64,000 bases of DNA, taken from contig WGML01000001.1 in the NCBI GenBank assembly GCA_016125045.1, positions 62,001-126,000 on the forward strand, written 5' to 3'. The translations under genes and the position numbers were made by a program. Positions 9,554 through 19,415 of the stretch are shown here, piece after piece; the stretch's first letter is position 1; each line of letters starts with the position of its first letter. The notes under the pieces are model-generated. The model was not told the origin of the DNA, made no database searches, and was given only the letters and a program-made list of their open reading frames with translations. The stretch comes from a bacterium (GTDB taxonomy: Bacteria; Pseudomonadota; Alphaproteobacteria; Caulobacterales; Hyphomonadaceae).

Positions 9554-10096
9554 GTGATGATCTTTCTCATACGTCATGGGGAACCGGCGTCGAGCTGGAG
9601 CGAGCATCCCGATCCGGGCCTCAGTGAGCGAGGGGGGCGGCAAGCGGTCGCCGCCGCGGAACGCCTGTCGGGTCTGGGCGCGCGAGCGGCCTGGACCTCG
9701 CCGCTTGCGCGTTGCCGCGAGACCGCCGCCGCCTTCGAGGCTTCGGCCGGCGCGTCCGCCATCGTGCAACCCGCCGTCGGCGAGATCGTCGCGCCGCCGG
9801 GCGTGGTCGACCGGGCGAGCTGGTTGCGGCAGGCGATGACCGGGACATGGGGCGAGATCGGCGATCCCTTTCCGGCTTGGCGGAATGCGGTCGTCGAGGC
9901 GGTGGCCGCGGCGCCGGACGGCGCGGCGATCTTCAGTCATTTCGTGGCCATCAACGCCGTCGTCGGCGCGCTCGACGGCGACGACCGCGTCCTTGTGTTT
10001 CGCCCCGGCCACGCCTCCATCACGCGCCTCGAGCGCGTCGGCGGGAGGCTGAGGGTCGCTGAGCGCGGTTCGGAAGGGCCGATTGATGCCATTTGA
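9554..10096 (+). CDS. Histidine phosphatase family protein
   Basis: A 180-residue phosphoglycerate-mutase-like phosphatase. Key residues are the RHG motif at 7–9 (phospho-acceptor His8), the Arg in SPLARCRETA, and the second catalytic His in IFSHFVAINA. The substrate is unknown; family members act on sugar phosphates, nucleotides or phosphoproteins. It is followed 9 bases later by the NAD(P)HX repair gene, so both are probably one transcript, and it is divergent from glnB. Confidence 0.85.
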   Translation: MMIFLIRHGEPASSWSEHPDPGLSERGGRQAVAAAERLSGLGARAAWTSPLARCRETAAAFEASAGASAIVQPAVGEIVAPPGVVDRASWLRQAMTGTWGEIGDPFPAWRNAVVEAVAAAPDGAAIFSHFVAINAVVGALDGDDRVLVFRPGHASITRLERVGGRLRVAERGSEGPIDAI

Positions 10097-10105
10097 GAGG
10101 GTCGT

Positions 10106-11608
10106 GTGATCGCGCCCGTTCTCACGAGCACGCAGATGCGCGCCGCGGAGGCGCTGGCGATGGCGGGCGGCGTCACGGGCCTCGATCTCATGGAGCGGGC
10201 GGGGCGGTCCGCTGCGGACGTGCTCCAGGCGCGCTTTCCCGAGCGTCCTGTCGTCGTGTTGTGCGGTCCGGGCGGGAATGGCGGCGACGGCTTCGTCGTC
10301 GCGCGGCTGCTGCGCGAGGCGGGGTGCGGCGTCCGCGTGTTCGTTTGCCCGGGCGTTGTCGATCAGAAGGAAGGTGACGCAGCCTCAATGCGCGCAATGT
10401 GGGGCGACGCCGTTTCGCCTCTTGCGGCCTTTAGGCCTTCGGCCGGGGAAGTCGTTGTTGACGCGCTCTTCGGGATCGGCCTGTTGCGACCGCTATCAGG
10501 GGAGACGGCCGCGATCGTCGCCGCCGTTAATGACGCGGGCGCATCCGTCTTCAGCCTCGATATTCCTTCAGGTCTTTCGGGAGACCGTGGCGACATCGGA
10601 GGCGTGAGCATCAGCGCCGAGGTCACCGTCACCTTCACAGCCCTCAAACCCGTCCACCTGCTGGCCCCCGCGTCGCGGCGCTGCGGCGAGGTGGTCGTCG
10701 CCGACATAGGCGTGCCGCTCGAATTCATGGAGCGCGCGGGCGCGGCGTGCTGGCGCAATGGGACGGAGCTGTGGGCGAAGGCGTTTCCCTGGCCGGATGA
10801 TCTGACCCACAAACACAGGCGCGGACGGATGTTCGTGCTGTCGGGCGGACTTGCGGCCACCGGGGCGGCGCGTCTCGCCGCCCGGGCGGGGCTCCGGATC
10901 GGCGCCGGACTCGTCACCTTGCTCTGTCCGCCCTCGGGACTTCTGGCCGCCGCATCGCAGTCGACCGCGGTCATGACCGCGCAGGTGGCGGACGTGGCGG
11001 ACCTCTTGGGCAAGACCAGGGACGCGGATGTCGTTGTGGTCGGGCCGGCAAATGGCGTCACGCAACAGACCCGGCAGCACGTCGAAGCGCTTATCGCCGC
11101 GGGCAGGTCGCTGGTGCTCGACGCCGATGCATTGACCGTTTTCGCGGGAGAGCCGGGGCTGCTTCGCCCCCAGCCTGGCGCTGAAGTGATCCTGACGCCA
11201 CACACAGGGGAGTTCGAGCGGCTGTTCCCCGGCGCGCTCGCGAGGGCGGCCAACAAGATCGAGGCGGTCAGGGCCGCGGCTCGGGACACCGGTTGCGTCG
11301 TCCTTCTGAAGGGGCCGGATACCGTCATCGCGCATCCCGACGGCCGGGCGGTCGTCAACGTGCATGCAAGCCCCTTCCTCGCGACTGCCGGTTCGGGGGA
11401 TGTGCTCGCGGGCGCCGTCGCCGGTCTTCGGGCGCAAGGCTGCTCCGCCTTCGACGCTGCCTGCGCGGCGGCGTGGATTCATGGCGATGCGGCGCTGAGG
11501 TTCGGGCCCGGACTGATCGCCGAGGATCTCGAACGGATCTTCCCGCAGGTGCTGCGCGAGCTTAACGCGTCCCGACCTCGCCAGCGTCCTCCTGGGCGAC
11601 TTGTATGA
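10106..11608 (+). CDS. nnrD: Bifunctional NAD(P)H-hydrate epimerase / ADP-dependent dehydratase
   Basis: A 500-residue fusion repairing damaged NAD(P)HX. The N-terminal half is a YjeF_N epimerase (STQMRAAEALAMAGG, GPGGNGGDGFVVARLL, VVDALFGIGL, LDIPSGLSGD) that interconverts R- and S-NADHX. The C-terminal half is a ribokinase-like dehydratase (RGRMFVLSGG, LILTPHTGEFERL-type block, and the nucleotide motif AGSGDVLAGAVAGL) that restores NADH using ADP. The start is GTG at 10106 with GAGAGG six bases upstream. In relatives this gene often neighbours glnB; here it is divergent from it with a phosphatase between. Confidence 0.92.
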   Translation: MIAPVLTSTQMRAAEALAMAGGVTGLDLMERAGRSAADVLQARFPERPVVVLCGPGGNGGDGFVVARLLREAGCGVRVFVCPGVVDQKEGDAASMRAMWGDAVSPLAAFRPSAGEVVVDALFGIGLLRPLSGETAAIVAAVNDAGASVFSLDIPSGLSGDRGDIGGVSISAEVTVTFTALKPVHLLAPASRRCGEVVVADIGVPLEFMERAGAACWRNGTELWAKAFPWPDDLTHKHRRGRMFVLSGGLAATGAARLAARAGLRIGAGLVTLLCPPSGLLAAASQSTAVMTAQVADVADLLGKTRDADVVVVGPANGVTQQTRQHVEALIAAGRSLVLDADALTVFAGEPGLLRPQPGAEVILTPHTGEFERLFPGALARAANKIEAVRAAARDTGCVVLLKGPDTVIAHPDGRAVVNVHASPFLATAGSGDVLAGAVAGLRAQGCSAFDAACAAAWIHGDAALRFGPGLIAEDLERIFPQVLRELNASRPRQRPPGRLV

Positions 11609-11647
11609 CATGGCCGCGCCGCGCTAATCACCTCGCGTCGGCCTGAT

Positions 11648-11732
11648 GCGGGTGTGGCGGAACTGGTAGACGCAGCGGCTTTAGGTGCCGCCGGGGTAAC
11701 CCGTGGGGGTTCGAGTCCCTTCACCCGCACCA
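11648..11732 (+). tRNA. tRNA-Leu (anticodon TAG)
   Basis: An 85-base tRNA with encoded CCA. The acceptor stem GCGGGTG pairs with CACCCGC, followed by discriminator A. The anticodon stem GCGGC/GCCGC encloses TTTAGGT with anticodon TAG, reading CUA (and other CUN by wobble). The long variable arm (CCGGGGTAACCCGTG region) is the class II feature of leucine tRNAs, and the T-loop TTCGAGT is intact. It lies upstream of tig, a common alphaproteobacterial arrangement. Confidence 0.97.
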
Positions 11733-11733
11733 A

Positions 11734-11766
11734 ATCAGGCGGGTTTGCGCCGGGCGCGAACCTGAT
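11734..11766 (+). terminator. Possible terminator after tRNA-Leu
   Basis: An imperfect hairpin directly after the tRNA CCA: ATCA/TGAT at the base and GGTT-TGCGC/GCGCG-AACC above, with a 5'-side bulge. No T-run follows, so termination is a guess from position and pairing. Confidence 0.35.
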
Positions 11767-11878
11767 GGACAGCGGTTTATCCGTATGACATAGGGCTCGC
11801 TTGTTTCGCGCCGTCGCTGTTCCGCCGCCGGACTGCCGACGCATGTGGCGCGCCCACCACGACAACCGAGGTTCGGTG

Positions 11879-13219
11879 ATGAACGTCACAGAGACGAAGT
11901 CGCAAGGTCTGGCACGGGAGTACAAGGTCTCCGTGCCCGCGAGCGAACTCGCGGCGAAGCTTGCAAGCAAGATCAGCGAAATCCAGCCGAAGGTCCAGCT
12001 GAAGGGATTCCGCCCCGGAAAGGTTCCGACCGCTCACATCCGCAAGATGTTCGGCCGCTCCCTCATGGGTGAGATCGTCGAGGAGACGGTGCAGGAGACG
12101 TCCCAGAAGGCGCTCAGCGATTTCTCCCTTCGGCCGGCGGCGCAGCCGAGCATTCACCTGGACTCGCCCGCGGACAAGGTGGTCGCGGGCGAGGTCGACC
12201 TCGAATTCCATATGCATGTCGAGGTGATGCCGGAGTTCGAGCCCGCAGATGTCGCCGAGCTGTCGATCGAGCGCGTGATCGCGGAGACCACCGACGCCCA
12301 CGTCCAGGAGGCGCTGTCCCGCCTCGCTGAAAACAACAAGCGCTTCGAGGCGCGCGGCAAGACCGCGAAAGCCCGCAAGGGCGATGCGGTGGTGATCGAT
12401 TTCGTCGGCAAGATCGACGGTGAGGCGTTCGACGGCGGATCTGCCGAGGGCCAGACGCTGGTGCTCGGGGATGGCCGCTTCATTCCCGGTTTCGAGGATC
12501 AGCTCATCGGCGTGAAGGCCGGCGACGAACTCACCGTCAATGTCAGCTTTCCGGAAGACTATCCCGTGGACACGCTCGCCGGAAAGCCGGCGGCGTTCGA
12601 CGTCAAGGTGTCGGAAGTGCAGGCTCCGAAAACCCCCGAACCGGATGACGAGTTCGCGAAGAGCCTCGGTCTTGAAGGGCTCGACGCGCTCAAGCGCGCG
12701 ATTCAGCGCGACCTCGAATCGGAAACCTCCCAGGCTTCGCGCCAACATGTGAAACGCGTCCTTCTCGATGCGCTGGACGAACGCCATGCCTTCGACTTGC
12801 CCCAGCGCATGGTCGATGCGGAGTTCGGACAGATCTGGAGCCAGATCGAGGAAGAACGAAAGCAGGGGCGACTGTCGGAGGAAGACGCCGGCAAGTCCGA
12901 GGACGAACTCAAGGACGAATACACCAAGATCGCCCAGCGGCGGGTGCGTCTGGGGCTTGTGCTCGCCGAGATCGGGCGCCGCGCGGAAATCGAGATCACG
13001 GGCGACGAGGTCGCCGAGGCGCTGCGGCGCGAGGCGTCGCGCTATCCCGGCCAGCAGAAGCTCGTCATCGATTTCTATCGTGAGAACCCGGGCGCGATGG
13101 CGCAGCTGCGCGCGCCGATCTACGAGGAGAAGGTGGTCGACTACATCCTCGCCAAGGCGAAGGTGACCGAGAAGAAGATCACCCGGGAAGAGTTGTTCGC
13201 CGAAATCAGCGACGACTGA
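11879..13219 (+). CDS. tig: Trigger factor, ribosome-associated chaperone and prolyl isomerase
   Basis: A 446-residue trigger factor that binds near the ribosome exit tunnel and folds nascent chains. The N-terminal ribosome-binding domain contains the signature LKGFRPGKVPTAHIRKMFG (about 39–57). The FKBP-type isomerase domain follows (KARKGDAVVIDFVGKIDGE to VNVSFPEDYP) and then the helical C-terminal arms. The ATG at 11879 has GAGG upstream; a longer in-frame extension begins at 11801 but is not family-like. It opens the folding/proteolysis block shared with clpP, clpX and lon. Confidence 0.96.
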   Translation: MNVTETKSQGLAREYKVSVPASELAAKLASKISEIQPKVQLKGFRPGKVPTAHIRKMFGRSLMGEIVEETVQETSQKALSDFSLRPAAQPSIHLDSPADKVVAGEVDLEFHMHVEVMPEFEPADVAELSIERVIAETTDAHVQEALSRLAENNKRFEARGKTAKARKGDAVVIDFVGKIDGEAFDGGSAEGQTLVLGDGRFIPGFEDQLIGVKAGDELTVNVSFPEDYPVDTLAGKPAAFDVKVSEVQAPKTPEPDDEFAKSLGLEGLDALKRAIQRDLESETSQASRQHVKRVLLDALDERHAFDLPQRMVDAEFGQIWSQIEEERKQGRLSEEDAGKSEDELKDEYTKIAQRRVRLGLVLAEIGRRAEIEITGDEVAEALRREASRYPGQQKLVIDFYRENPGAMAQLRAPIYEEKVVDYILAKAKVTEKKITREELFAEISDD

Positions 13220-13388
13220 GACCGACTACGGTTCAGCCTTCAAGCCAGGCGGGCGGACGGCGTTCGGGCCGAGGCTTGGGCTGATCGGCGCCAGATCGGC
13301 GTCCGTTCGGTGTCAGTTCGGGGGACCGAAAGCGCGGCTTCCTCGCGCGTGCGCACGGCGCTTTGCAAGGGCGTTGTTGGTTCCGCCC

Positions 13389-13419
13389 TTGTGTTTGCGT
13401 CGGTGCGTTCGGATATAAA
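13389..13419 (+). promoter_or_regulatory. Weak promoter candidate upstream of clpP
   Basis: TTGTGT (13389–13394) and TATAAA (13414–13419) are separated by 19 bases, longer than ideal. It sits about 50 bases before the clpP start in the 252-base tig–clpP gap. No good match to the heat-shock sigma consensus is seen here. Confidence 0.25.
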
Positions 13420-13471
13420 CCGCATGAGCCGGCCGAGTCGGCGACCCTTGAGCCATGAAAGAGCGCACGCG

Positions 13472-14092
13472 ATGGACGATCACAGCACACGGGCCATGAA
13501 CCTCGTTCCTATGGTCGTGGAGCAGACCAGCCGCGGCGAGCGCGCCTACGACATTTTCTCGCGTCTGCTGAAAGACCGCATCATTTTCGTCACGGGCCCC
13601 ATCGAGGATGGCATCGCCAGCCTGGTCACGGCGCAATTGCTGTTCCTTGAATCCGAGAACCCGCGCAAGGAAATCGCGATGTACATCAACTCGCCGGGCG
13701 GCGTCGTGTCGTCGGGCCTCGCGATCTATGACACGATGCAGTACATCCGCAGCCCGGTGTCGACAACGTGCATCGGCATGGCGGCGTCCATGGGCGCGCT
13801 CCTGCTCGCGGCCGGGGAGAAGGGCATGCGCTTCGCGACGCCGAACTCGCGCATCCTCGTCCATCAGCCCTCTGGCGGCTTCCGCGGCGTCGCCTCTGAC
13901 ATCGAACGCCACGCCCAGGACATGCTCGAGGTGAAGCAGCGGCTTAACGAGATCTATGTCCGCCACACCGGGCAGAAAATAGAGGCGATCGAGAAGGCGC
14001 TTGACCGCGATACGATCATGACCGCCGAGGAGTCGCAGGCCTTCGGGATCATCGACCGCGTGTTCGAAAAGCGGGCGGCGCCCCCCGAATAG
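13472..14092 (+). CDS. clpP: ATP-dependent Clp protease proteolytic subunit
   Basis: A 206-residue serine protease subunit that forms a tetradecameric chamber fed by ClpX or ClpA. The catalytic serine is Ser106 in [11 protein letters not shown] and the histidine is His131 in LVHQPSGG; the Asp lies in the C-terminal helix region ([13 protein letters not shown]). A short propeptide before [18 protein letters not shown] is usual. The ATG at 13472 gives the normal family length; the reading frame is open upstream to 13310 but that stretch is not ClpP-like. clpX follows 160 bases downstream. Confidence 0.96.
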   Translation: MDDHSTRAMNLVPMVVEQTSRGERAYDIFSRLLKDRIIFVTGPIEDGIASLVTAQLLFLESENPRKEIAMYINSPGGVVSSGLAIYDTMQYIRSPVSTTCIGMAASMGALLLAAGEKGMRFATPNSRILVHQPSGGFRGVASDIERHAQDMLEVKQRLNEIYVRHTGQKIEAIEKALDRDTIMTAEESQAFGIIDRVFEKRAAPPE

Positions 14093-14251
14093 CGTCGGCC
14101 CGCGCTATGCATACTTCGGCTTGCGGCCCGCCGCTTGCTATGGTCGAATTGAGTCTGAACCGTTCGGAAACTTATCGAATCTAGGTTCGGAGGTTCCGCG
14201 GCCCCATGTTGTTGGCGTGAGGCGCTACCGCACGAGTGTATCGAGGTGTCG

Positions 14252-15520
14252 ATGAACAAGCCCCCGCCAGCCGGTGACAGCAAGAACACCCTTTACTGCT
14301 CCTTCTGCGGAAAGAGCCAGCATGAGGTGAAGAAGCTGATCGCGGGACCGACCGTGTTCATCTGTGATGAATGCGTCGAACTCTGCATGGACATCATCCG
14401 CGAGGAGAACAAGTCGGCGCTCGTGAAATCGAGCGACGGGGTGCCTTCGCCCAAGGAAATCTGTGAAGTTCTCGACGATTACGTGATCGGGCAGAAGAAG
14501 GCGAAGCGGATCCTCTCCGTCGCCGTGCACAACCATTACAAACGCATCAATCACGCATCGAAGAGTTCGGATGTCGAGCTTTCGAAGTCGAACATCCTGC
14601 TGATCGGGCCGACCGGCTGCGGCAAGACGCTGCTCGCCCAGACACTCGCTCGGATTATCGACGTGCCGTTCACCATGGCGGACGCGACCACGCTCACCGA
14701 GGCTGGTTATGTCGGCGAGGACGTGGAAAACATCATCCTCAAACTCCTCCAGTCGGCCGACTACAACGTCGAACGGGCGCAGCGCGGCATCGTCTACATC
14801 GACGAGATCGACAAGATCTCCCGCAAGTCGGACAACCCGTCGATCACCCGTGACGTCTCGGGGGAGGGCGTGCAGCAGGCGCTCCTCAAGATCATGGAGG
14901 GCACGGTCGCCAGTGTTCCGCCGCAGGGCGGACGCAAGCACCCTCAGCAGGAATTCCTGCAGGTCGACACCACCAACATGCTCTTCATTTGCGGCGGCGC
15001 CTTCGCAGGGCTCGAAAAGCTGATTTCCGACCGCAGTCGCGGCACCACCATCGGATTTGGCGGCGACGTCACCGATCCTGAGGACCGGCGCACCGGCGAA
15101 GTTTTGAGCAAGGTCGAGCCGGAGGATCTTGTGAAATTCGGCCTGATCCCGGAGTTCATTGGCCGCCTTCCCGTGCTGGCCACGCTTGAGGATCTCGACG
15201 AAAAGGCCCTCGTGCAAATCCTGACCGAGCCGAAGAATGCGCTGATGAAGCAGTATCAGCGGCTGTTCGAGATGGAGAATGTCAGCCTGACCTTCACCCA
15301 GGACGCGCTGGTCGCGATCGCCCGCAAGGCCATCCAACGCAAGACCGGTGCGCGGGGGCTGCGCTCGATCATGGAAGCGATCCTGCTCGACACCATGTTT
15401 GAATTGCCTACGCTGCGCGGCGTGCGGGATGTCGCGATCAACGCCGAGGTCGTCGAGGGGCGCGCCAAGCCTCTGTACGTCCATGCGCAGGATGCTCGCG
15501 GCGCGGGCGAGGCGTCCTGA
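14252..15520 (+). CDS. clpX: ATP-dependent Clp protease ATP-binding subunit ClpX
   Basis: A 422-residue AAA+ unfoldase that recognises tagged substrates and threads them into ClpP. It has the N-terminal C4 zinc-binding domain (CSFCGK and CDECVELC), Walker [13 protein letters not shown], Walker B in IVYIDEIDK, the [21 protein letters not shown] block with the IGF-type loop (GTTIGFGGD) used to dock ClpP, and the sensor-2 GARGLRS region. The ATG at 14252 is preferred: GAGG lies five bases upstream. A GTG at 14246 is also in frame. Confidence 0.97.
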   Translation: MNKPPPAGDSKNTLYCSFCGKSQHEVKKLIAGPTVFICDECVELCMDIIREENKSALVKSSDGVPSPKEICEVLDDYVIGQKKAKRILSVAVHNHYKRINHASKSSDVELSKSNILLIGPTGCGKTLLAQTLARIIDVPFTMADATTLTEAGYVGEDVENIILKLLQSADYNVERAQRGIVYIDEIDKISRKSDNPSITRDVSGEGVQQALLKIMEGTVASVPPQGGRKHPQQEFLQVDTTNMLFICGGAFAGLEKLISDRSRGTTIGFGGDVTDPEDRRTGEVLSKVEPEDLVKFGLIPEFIGRLPVLATLEDLDEKALVQILTEPKNALMKQYQRLFEMENVSLTFTQDALVAIARKAIQRKTGARGLRSIMEAILLDTMFELPTLRGVRDVAINAEVVEGRAKPLYVHAQDARGAGEAS

Positions 15521-15563
15521 TCTCCTCTCGACTGCTGTTTTCCTGTTAGCTTCGCGCCCTGCG

Positions 15564-15593
15564 CTTGAAGCGGGGCGCGGCGCGCTCCAAATT
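15564..15593 (+). promoter_or_regulatory. Heat-shock-type (sigma-32-like) promoter candidate for lon
   Basis: CTTGAAG (15564–15570), a 14-base spacer and CTCCAAATT (15585–15593) resemble a heat-shock -35/-10 pair (CTTGAA and a C-rich/AT box). It lies about 95 bases before the lon start, and lon is heat-induced in many proteobacteria. The -10 box is a poor match, so this is tentative. Confidence 0.3.
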
Positions 15594-15687
15594 CCCGTTA
15601 AGCGAAATTCTGCTTCCCGTTGGCTGCGGAACTCGCCACGATCGGTTGCGAGTCTTCTTCCGACCGGCGTGCAAGAGGAGAAAGAAC

Positions 15688-18090
15688 ATGACCAACGTCC
15701 TCCCCGTCCTGCCCCTTCGCGACATTGTCGTGTTTCCGCGGATGGTCGCGCCGCTGTTCGTCGGCCGTGACAAGTCCGTTCGCGCGCTGGAGGAGGTGGA
15801 GAAGGTTGGCGGCGAGATTCTCCTTGTCGCTCAGCGTGAGGCGGGGGTCGACAACCCGTCCGAGGAGGATCTCTATTCCGTCGGTGTGATCGCCTCGATC
15901 CTGCAACTCCTCAAACTGCCCGATGGAACCGTGAAGGTTCTGGTGGAGGGCAAGACCCGGGCCCGCCTGGAGAAACTCATCGACCGGGGGGATTATTACG
16001 CCGCCCAGTTCGAGCGGCTCGAAGAGAACGAAGGCGATGAGGCGGAGTCCGCCGCGCTTGTCCGGGCCGTGGTCGAACAGTTCGAAGGCTATGTGAAGCT
16101 CAACCGCAAGATACCGTCCGAGATGGTGGCGACCGTGAGCGCGATCACTGAGCCCGGCCGCCTGTCGGACGCCGTCGCCGCGCAGTTGTCGATCAAGCTC
16201 GACGACAAGCAGCAACTGCTCGAGATCATTGAGGTCGTCGAACGGCTCGAGCGCGTCTACCAGCTCATGGAAGGCGAGATCGGCATGCTCCAGATGGAGC
16301 GCAAGATCCGCAACCGCGTCAAACGCCAGATGGAGAAGACGCAAAGGGAATACTACCTCAACGAGCAGATGAAAGCGATCCAGCGCGAGCTCGGCGACAA
16401 CGAGCAGGAGCGCGACGAGGTGTCCGATCTCGAGGACAAGATCGCCAAGACGCCGATGTCCGACGAGGCGCGCGCCAAGGCCGAGCAGGAGCTGAAAAAG
16501 CTGCGGCAGATGAGCCCTATGTCGGCCGAGTCGACTGTCGTGCGGAACTATATCGACTGGCTCGTCTCCCTGCCGTGGAGTCGCCATCGCGAGGTCGTGC
16601 GCGATTTGCGGCACGCGCAGGAGGTGCTCGACGCCGACCATTACGGTCTTGAGAAGGTGAAGGAGCGCATTCTCGAATATCTCGCCGTGCAGACGCGCAC
16701 CGAAAAGGTTCGCGGACCCATCCTTTGCCTCGTCGGGCCTCCGGGCGTCGGCAAGACCTCGCTCGGCAAGTCGATCGCGCGCGCGACCGGGCGGGACTTT
16801 GTTCGCGTCTCTCTCGGCGGCGTCCGCGACGAGGCTGAGATTCGCGGGCACCGGCGCACCTATATCGGCTCGATGCCCGGGCGGGTGATCCAGTCCATGA
16901 AGAAGGCGAAGTCAGGCAATCCGCTCTTCCTGCTGGACGAGATCGACAAGCTCGGCATGGACTATCGCGGCGACCCCTCGTCGGCGCTGCTGGAAGTCCT
17001 CGACCCGGAGCAGAACGCGACCTTCAATGACCACTATCTTGAGGTGGACTACGACCTTTCGAGCGTGATGTTCATCACCACGGCGAATTCGCTCAACATG
17101 CCGCAGCCGCTGCTTGATCGCATGGAGATCATTCGGATCGAGGGCTACACCGAGGATGAGAAGGTCGAGATCGCCAAGCGCCATCTGATGCCGAAGATCA
17201 TCGAAAACCACGGCATCCGCGAAGGCGAGTGGACGGTTGAGGATTCCGCCATCCGCGACCTCATCCGCTATTTCACGCGGGAAAGCGGTGTGCGGTCGCT
17301 CGAACGAGAGCTCGCCAAACTCGCCCGCAAGGCGGTGCGTGAGATCGAGCTTAAGCAGGCGGAACACGTCGTCGTGTCGGCGGACAATCTTTCCACCTAC
17401 GCGGGCGTCCGCAAATTCCGCTACGGGGTCGCCGACCGCGAGGACCAGGTCGGCGTCGTCACCGGGCTCGCCTGGACCGAAGTCGGCGGTGACCTCCTCA
17501 CGATCGAGGCGGCGCGGATGGCGGGTCGCGGCCGTATGACCGTCACCGGCAACCTGCGCGACGTGATGAAGGAATCGATCTCGGCGGCGAGCAGTCTTGT
17601 CCGGTCGCGTGCCGCGGCGCTCGGCATCCGGCCGCCGTCCTTCGACACGATCGACATCCATGTCCACGTCCCGGAAGGAGCAACCCCCAAGGACGGCCCC
17701 TCGGCTGGGATCGCGATGACGACCGCCATCGTCTCCCTGCTCACGGGCATTCCCGTCGCCAAGGATGTCGCGATGACCGGCGAGGTGACGCTGCGGGGGC
17801 GGGTTCTGCCGATCGGCGGGCTGAAGGAAAAACTGCTCGCGGCGCTTCGCGGCGGGATCAAGACCGTGCTCATCCCTGAAGAGAACGAGAAGGATCTCGT
17901 CGATCTGCCGGAGGCTGTGACGAAGGGGCTCACCATCATACCGGTCGCGACAGTTGATCAGGTTCTGGCGCGTGCGCTCACCCTGCCGCTCAGCCCGATT
18001 TCCTGGACCGAGACGGACGAGGCCGAGCACCGGGCGGAGCTTGGGCGCGGCGGCCGGCCCGCGGAGGGGGAAGCGCCGCTGCCGCATTAG
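15688..18090 (+). CDS. lon: ATP-dependent protease Lon
   Basis: An 800-residue Lon (La) protease degrading misfolded and regulatory proteins. The order is the N-terminal substrate domain ([21 protein letters not shown]), coiled-coil linker, AAA+ module with Walker [14 protein letters not shown] and Walker [10 protein letters not shown], then the protease domain with Ser672 ([11 protein letters not shown]) and Lys715 ([10 protein letters not shown]) as the Ser-Lys dyad. AGGAGA precedes the ATG at 15688. In many alphaproteobacteria hupB follows lon; here tRNA-Val follows directly. Confidence 0.97.
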   Translation: MTNVLPVLPLRDIVVFPRMVAPLFVGRDKSVRALEEVEKVGGEILLVAQREAGVDNPSEEDLYSVGVIASILQLLKLPDGTVKVLVEGKTRARLEKLIDRGDYYAAQFERLEENEGDEAESAALVRAVVEQFEGYVKLNRKIPSEMVATVSAITEPGRLSDAVAAQLSIKLDDKQQLLEIIEVVERLERVYQLMEGEIGMLQMERKIRNRVKRQMEKTQREYYLNEQMKAIQRELGDNEQERDEVSDLEDKIAKTPMSDEARAKAEQELKKLRQMSPMSAESTVVRNYIDWLVSLPWSRHREVVRDLRHAQEVLDADHYGLEKVKERILEYLAVQTRTEKVRGPILCLVGPPGVGKTSLGKSIARATGRDFVRVSLGGVRDEAEIRGHRRTYIGSMPGRVIQSMKKAKSGNPLFLLDEIDKLGMDYRGDPSSALLEVLDPEQNATFNDHYLEVDYDLSSVMFITTANSLNMPQPLLDRMEIIRIEGYTEDEKVEIAKRHLMPKIIENHGIREGEWTVEDSAIRDLIRYFTRESGVRSLERELAKLARKAVREIELKQAEHVVVSADNLSTYAGVRKFRYGVADREDQVGVVTGLAWTEVGGDLLTIEAARMAGRGRMTVTGNLRDVMKESISAASSLVRSRAAALGIRPPSFDTIDIHVHVPEGATPKDGPSAGIAMTTAIVSLLTGIPVAKDVAMTGEVTLRGRVLPIGGLKEKLLAALRGGIKTVLIPEENEKDLVDLPEAVTKGLTIIPVATVDQVLARALTLPLSPISWTETDEAEHRAELGRGGRPAEGEAPLPH

Positions 18091-18103
18091 CGGCGGCGGC
18101 TTC
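18070..18103 (+). terminator. Hairpin overlapping the lon stop codon
   Basis: GAAGC-CCGC-GCCGC pairs with GCGGC-GCGG-GCTTC across an ATTA loop that contains part of the TAG stop of lon, with two small interruptions. No T-run follows. It probably marks the lon transcript end ahead of tRNA-Val. Confidence 0.35.
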
Positions 18104-18180
18104 CAGAGCGAGGTTTGCGCCGAGTTTGCGGTCTGCTATCCCGAGCGGCGGCTTCAGATCAGTGTCCGAATGGTCCGTCG

Positions 18181-18256
18181 GGGCGGTTAGCTCAGCTGGC
18201 AGAGCGGCTGGTTTACACCCAGTAGGTCGGCGGTTCGATCCCGTCACCGCCCACCA
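18181..18256 (+). tRNA. tRNA-Val (anticodon TAC)
   Basis: A 76-base tRNA with encoded CCA. The acceptor GGGCGGT pairs with ACCGCCC, discriminator A. The anticodon loop TTTACAC carries TAC between GCTGG and CCAGT arms, and D- and T-arms are normal. It lies just after lon; its usual partner tRNA-Asp is about 36 kb away at 54098. Confidence 0.97.
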
Positions 18257-18269
18257 TCTTGCCTCCGCT

Positions 18270-19415
18270 TCAGTCGATCGTTCGACGGAAGCGGAGCAGG
18301 GCCGCCGTCGTGAACACGCCGAGGATTACCAGCAGCATCATCAGATCCTCACCGATCTCCGCGAGGTTCGCCCCCTTTAGGATTACCGCACGCACGATCC
18401 TCAGAAAGTGGGTCAGCGGGAGCATGTCGCCGATCGTCTGCGCCCAGCTCGGCATCGCCGCGAACGGAAACATGAAGCCCGACAGCAACAATGACGGCAG
18501 AAACACGAAGAACGTCATCTGCATCGCCTGCATCTGCGTGCGAACGATGGTCGAGATCAGATAGCCCAGCATAAGATTTGCGGCGATGAACACGGTTGTG
18601 CCTGTGACAAACGCGATCAAGGAGCCGCGGAAGGGTATCCCGAACAGCAGTGCCGCCGCGGCGAGAACCAGCGTGGTCTGGAACACTCCCACCAGCACAT
18701 AAGGCGTCGTCTTTCCGATCATGATCTCGATCGGCTGCAGCGGGGTCGAGAGCAGCGTCTCCATCGTGCCGCGTTCCGTTTCTCGCGTCAGTGCGATTGA
18801 CGTGATCATCACCATGGTCATGGTCAGGATCACCCCGAGCAGTCCGGGCACGATATTGAACGCAGTCTTTCCCGTCGGATTGTAGAGCCGGTGAACAATA
18901 ACCTCGAAGGGGGGCGGACGCGCCGCGAGCGGGGCGAGCGCGCCCTCGAAATGCGGCCGCAGGGCGCGTGCGGCGATCTCGCTCAGCGCTCCCACTGGAC
19001 CTGCGGCGGAAACCGGGTCCGAGGCGTCCGCGGAGATGAGGAGTTGCGGGCGTTCGCTGCGCACAAGCCGCTCCTCGAACCCCTCGGGAATGGTGATCAC
19101 GAAGCTCGCCTCGCCGGACTTCAGGGCGGCGTCCGCCGCCTCAGCACTGTCGACGGCGCCGACGAAATCGAAATAGCTCGACGCCTCCAGCCCGGCGATC
19201 AGGCTGCGCGTGATCGGGCCGTCCTCCCGGCGTTCAATGATCGTCGGCAGGTGTCTGGGGTCGGTGTTGATTGCGTACCCGAACAGGATCAGCTGCATCA
19301 CCGGCATGCCGATCATGATCGCGAAGGTTAGCCGGTCGCGCCGCATCTGCACGAGTTCCTTGAAGAACACCGCGGCGACGCGCGCCGTTGAGAAGCCTGC
19401 GTTGCGTCGCATCAC
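18270..19415 (-). CDS. ABC-2 type transporter permease
   Basis: A 381-residue inner-membrane protein of the YbhR/YhhJ type. After a cytoplasmic start (FFKELVQMRRDRLTF) there is one membrane helix, a large extracytoplasmic domain (about 55–180), then five hydrophobic helices including TMVMITSIALTRETERGTMETLL, the ABC-2 signature region. It forms the pore of the exporter whose ATPase is encoded immediately upstream (4-base overlap). The substrate is unknown; relatives export drugs or cell-envelope compounds. Confidence 0.88.
   Translation of the reverse strand: MMRRNAGFSTARVAAVFFKELVQMRRDRLTFAIMIGMPVMQLILFGYAINTDPRHLPTIIERREDGPITRSLIAGLEASSYFDFVGAVDSAEAADAALKSGEASFVITIPEGFEERLVRSERPQLLISADASDPVSAAGPVGALSEIAARALRPHFEGALAPLAARPPPFEVIVHRLYNPTGKTAFNIVPGLLGVILTMTMVMITSIALTRETERGTMETLLSTPLQPIEIMIGKTTPYVLVGVFQTTLVLAAAALLFGIPFRGSLIAFVTGTTVFIAANLMLGYLISTIVRTQMQAMQMTFFVFLPSLLLSGFMFPFAAMPSWAQTIGDMLPLTHFLRIVRAVILKGANLAEIGEDLMMLLVILGVFTTAALLRFRRTID

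Noticed and set aside
13310..13471. 54-codon N-terminal extension of ClpP
   Set aside because: Not family-like and overlaps the probable promoter region; the ATG at 13472 gives the standard length.
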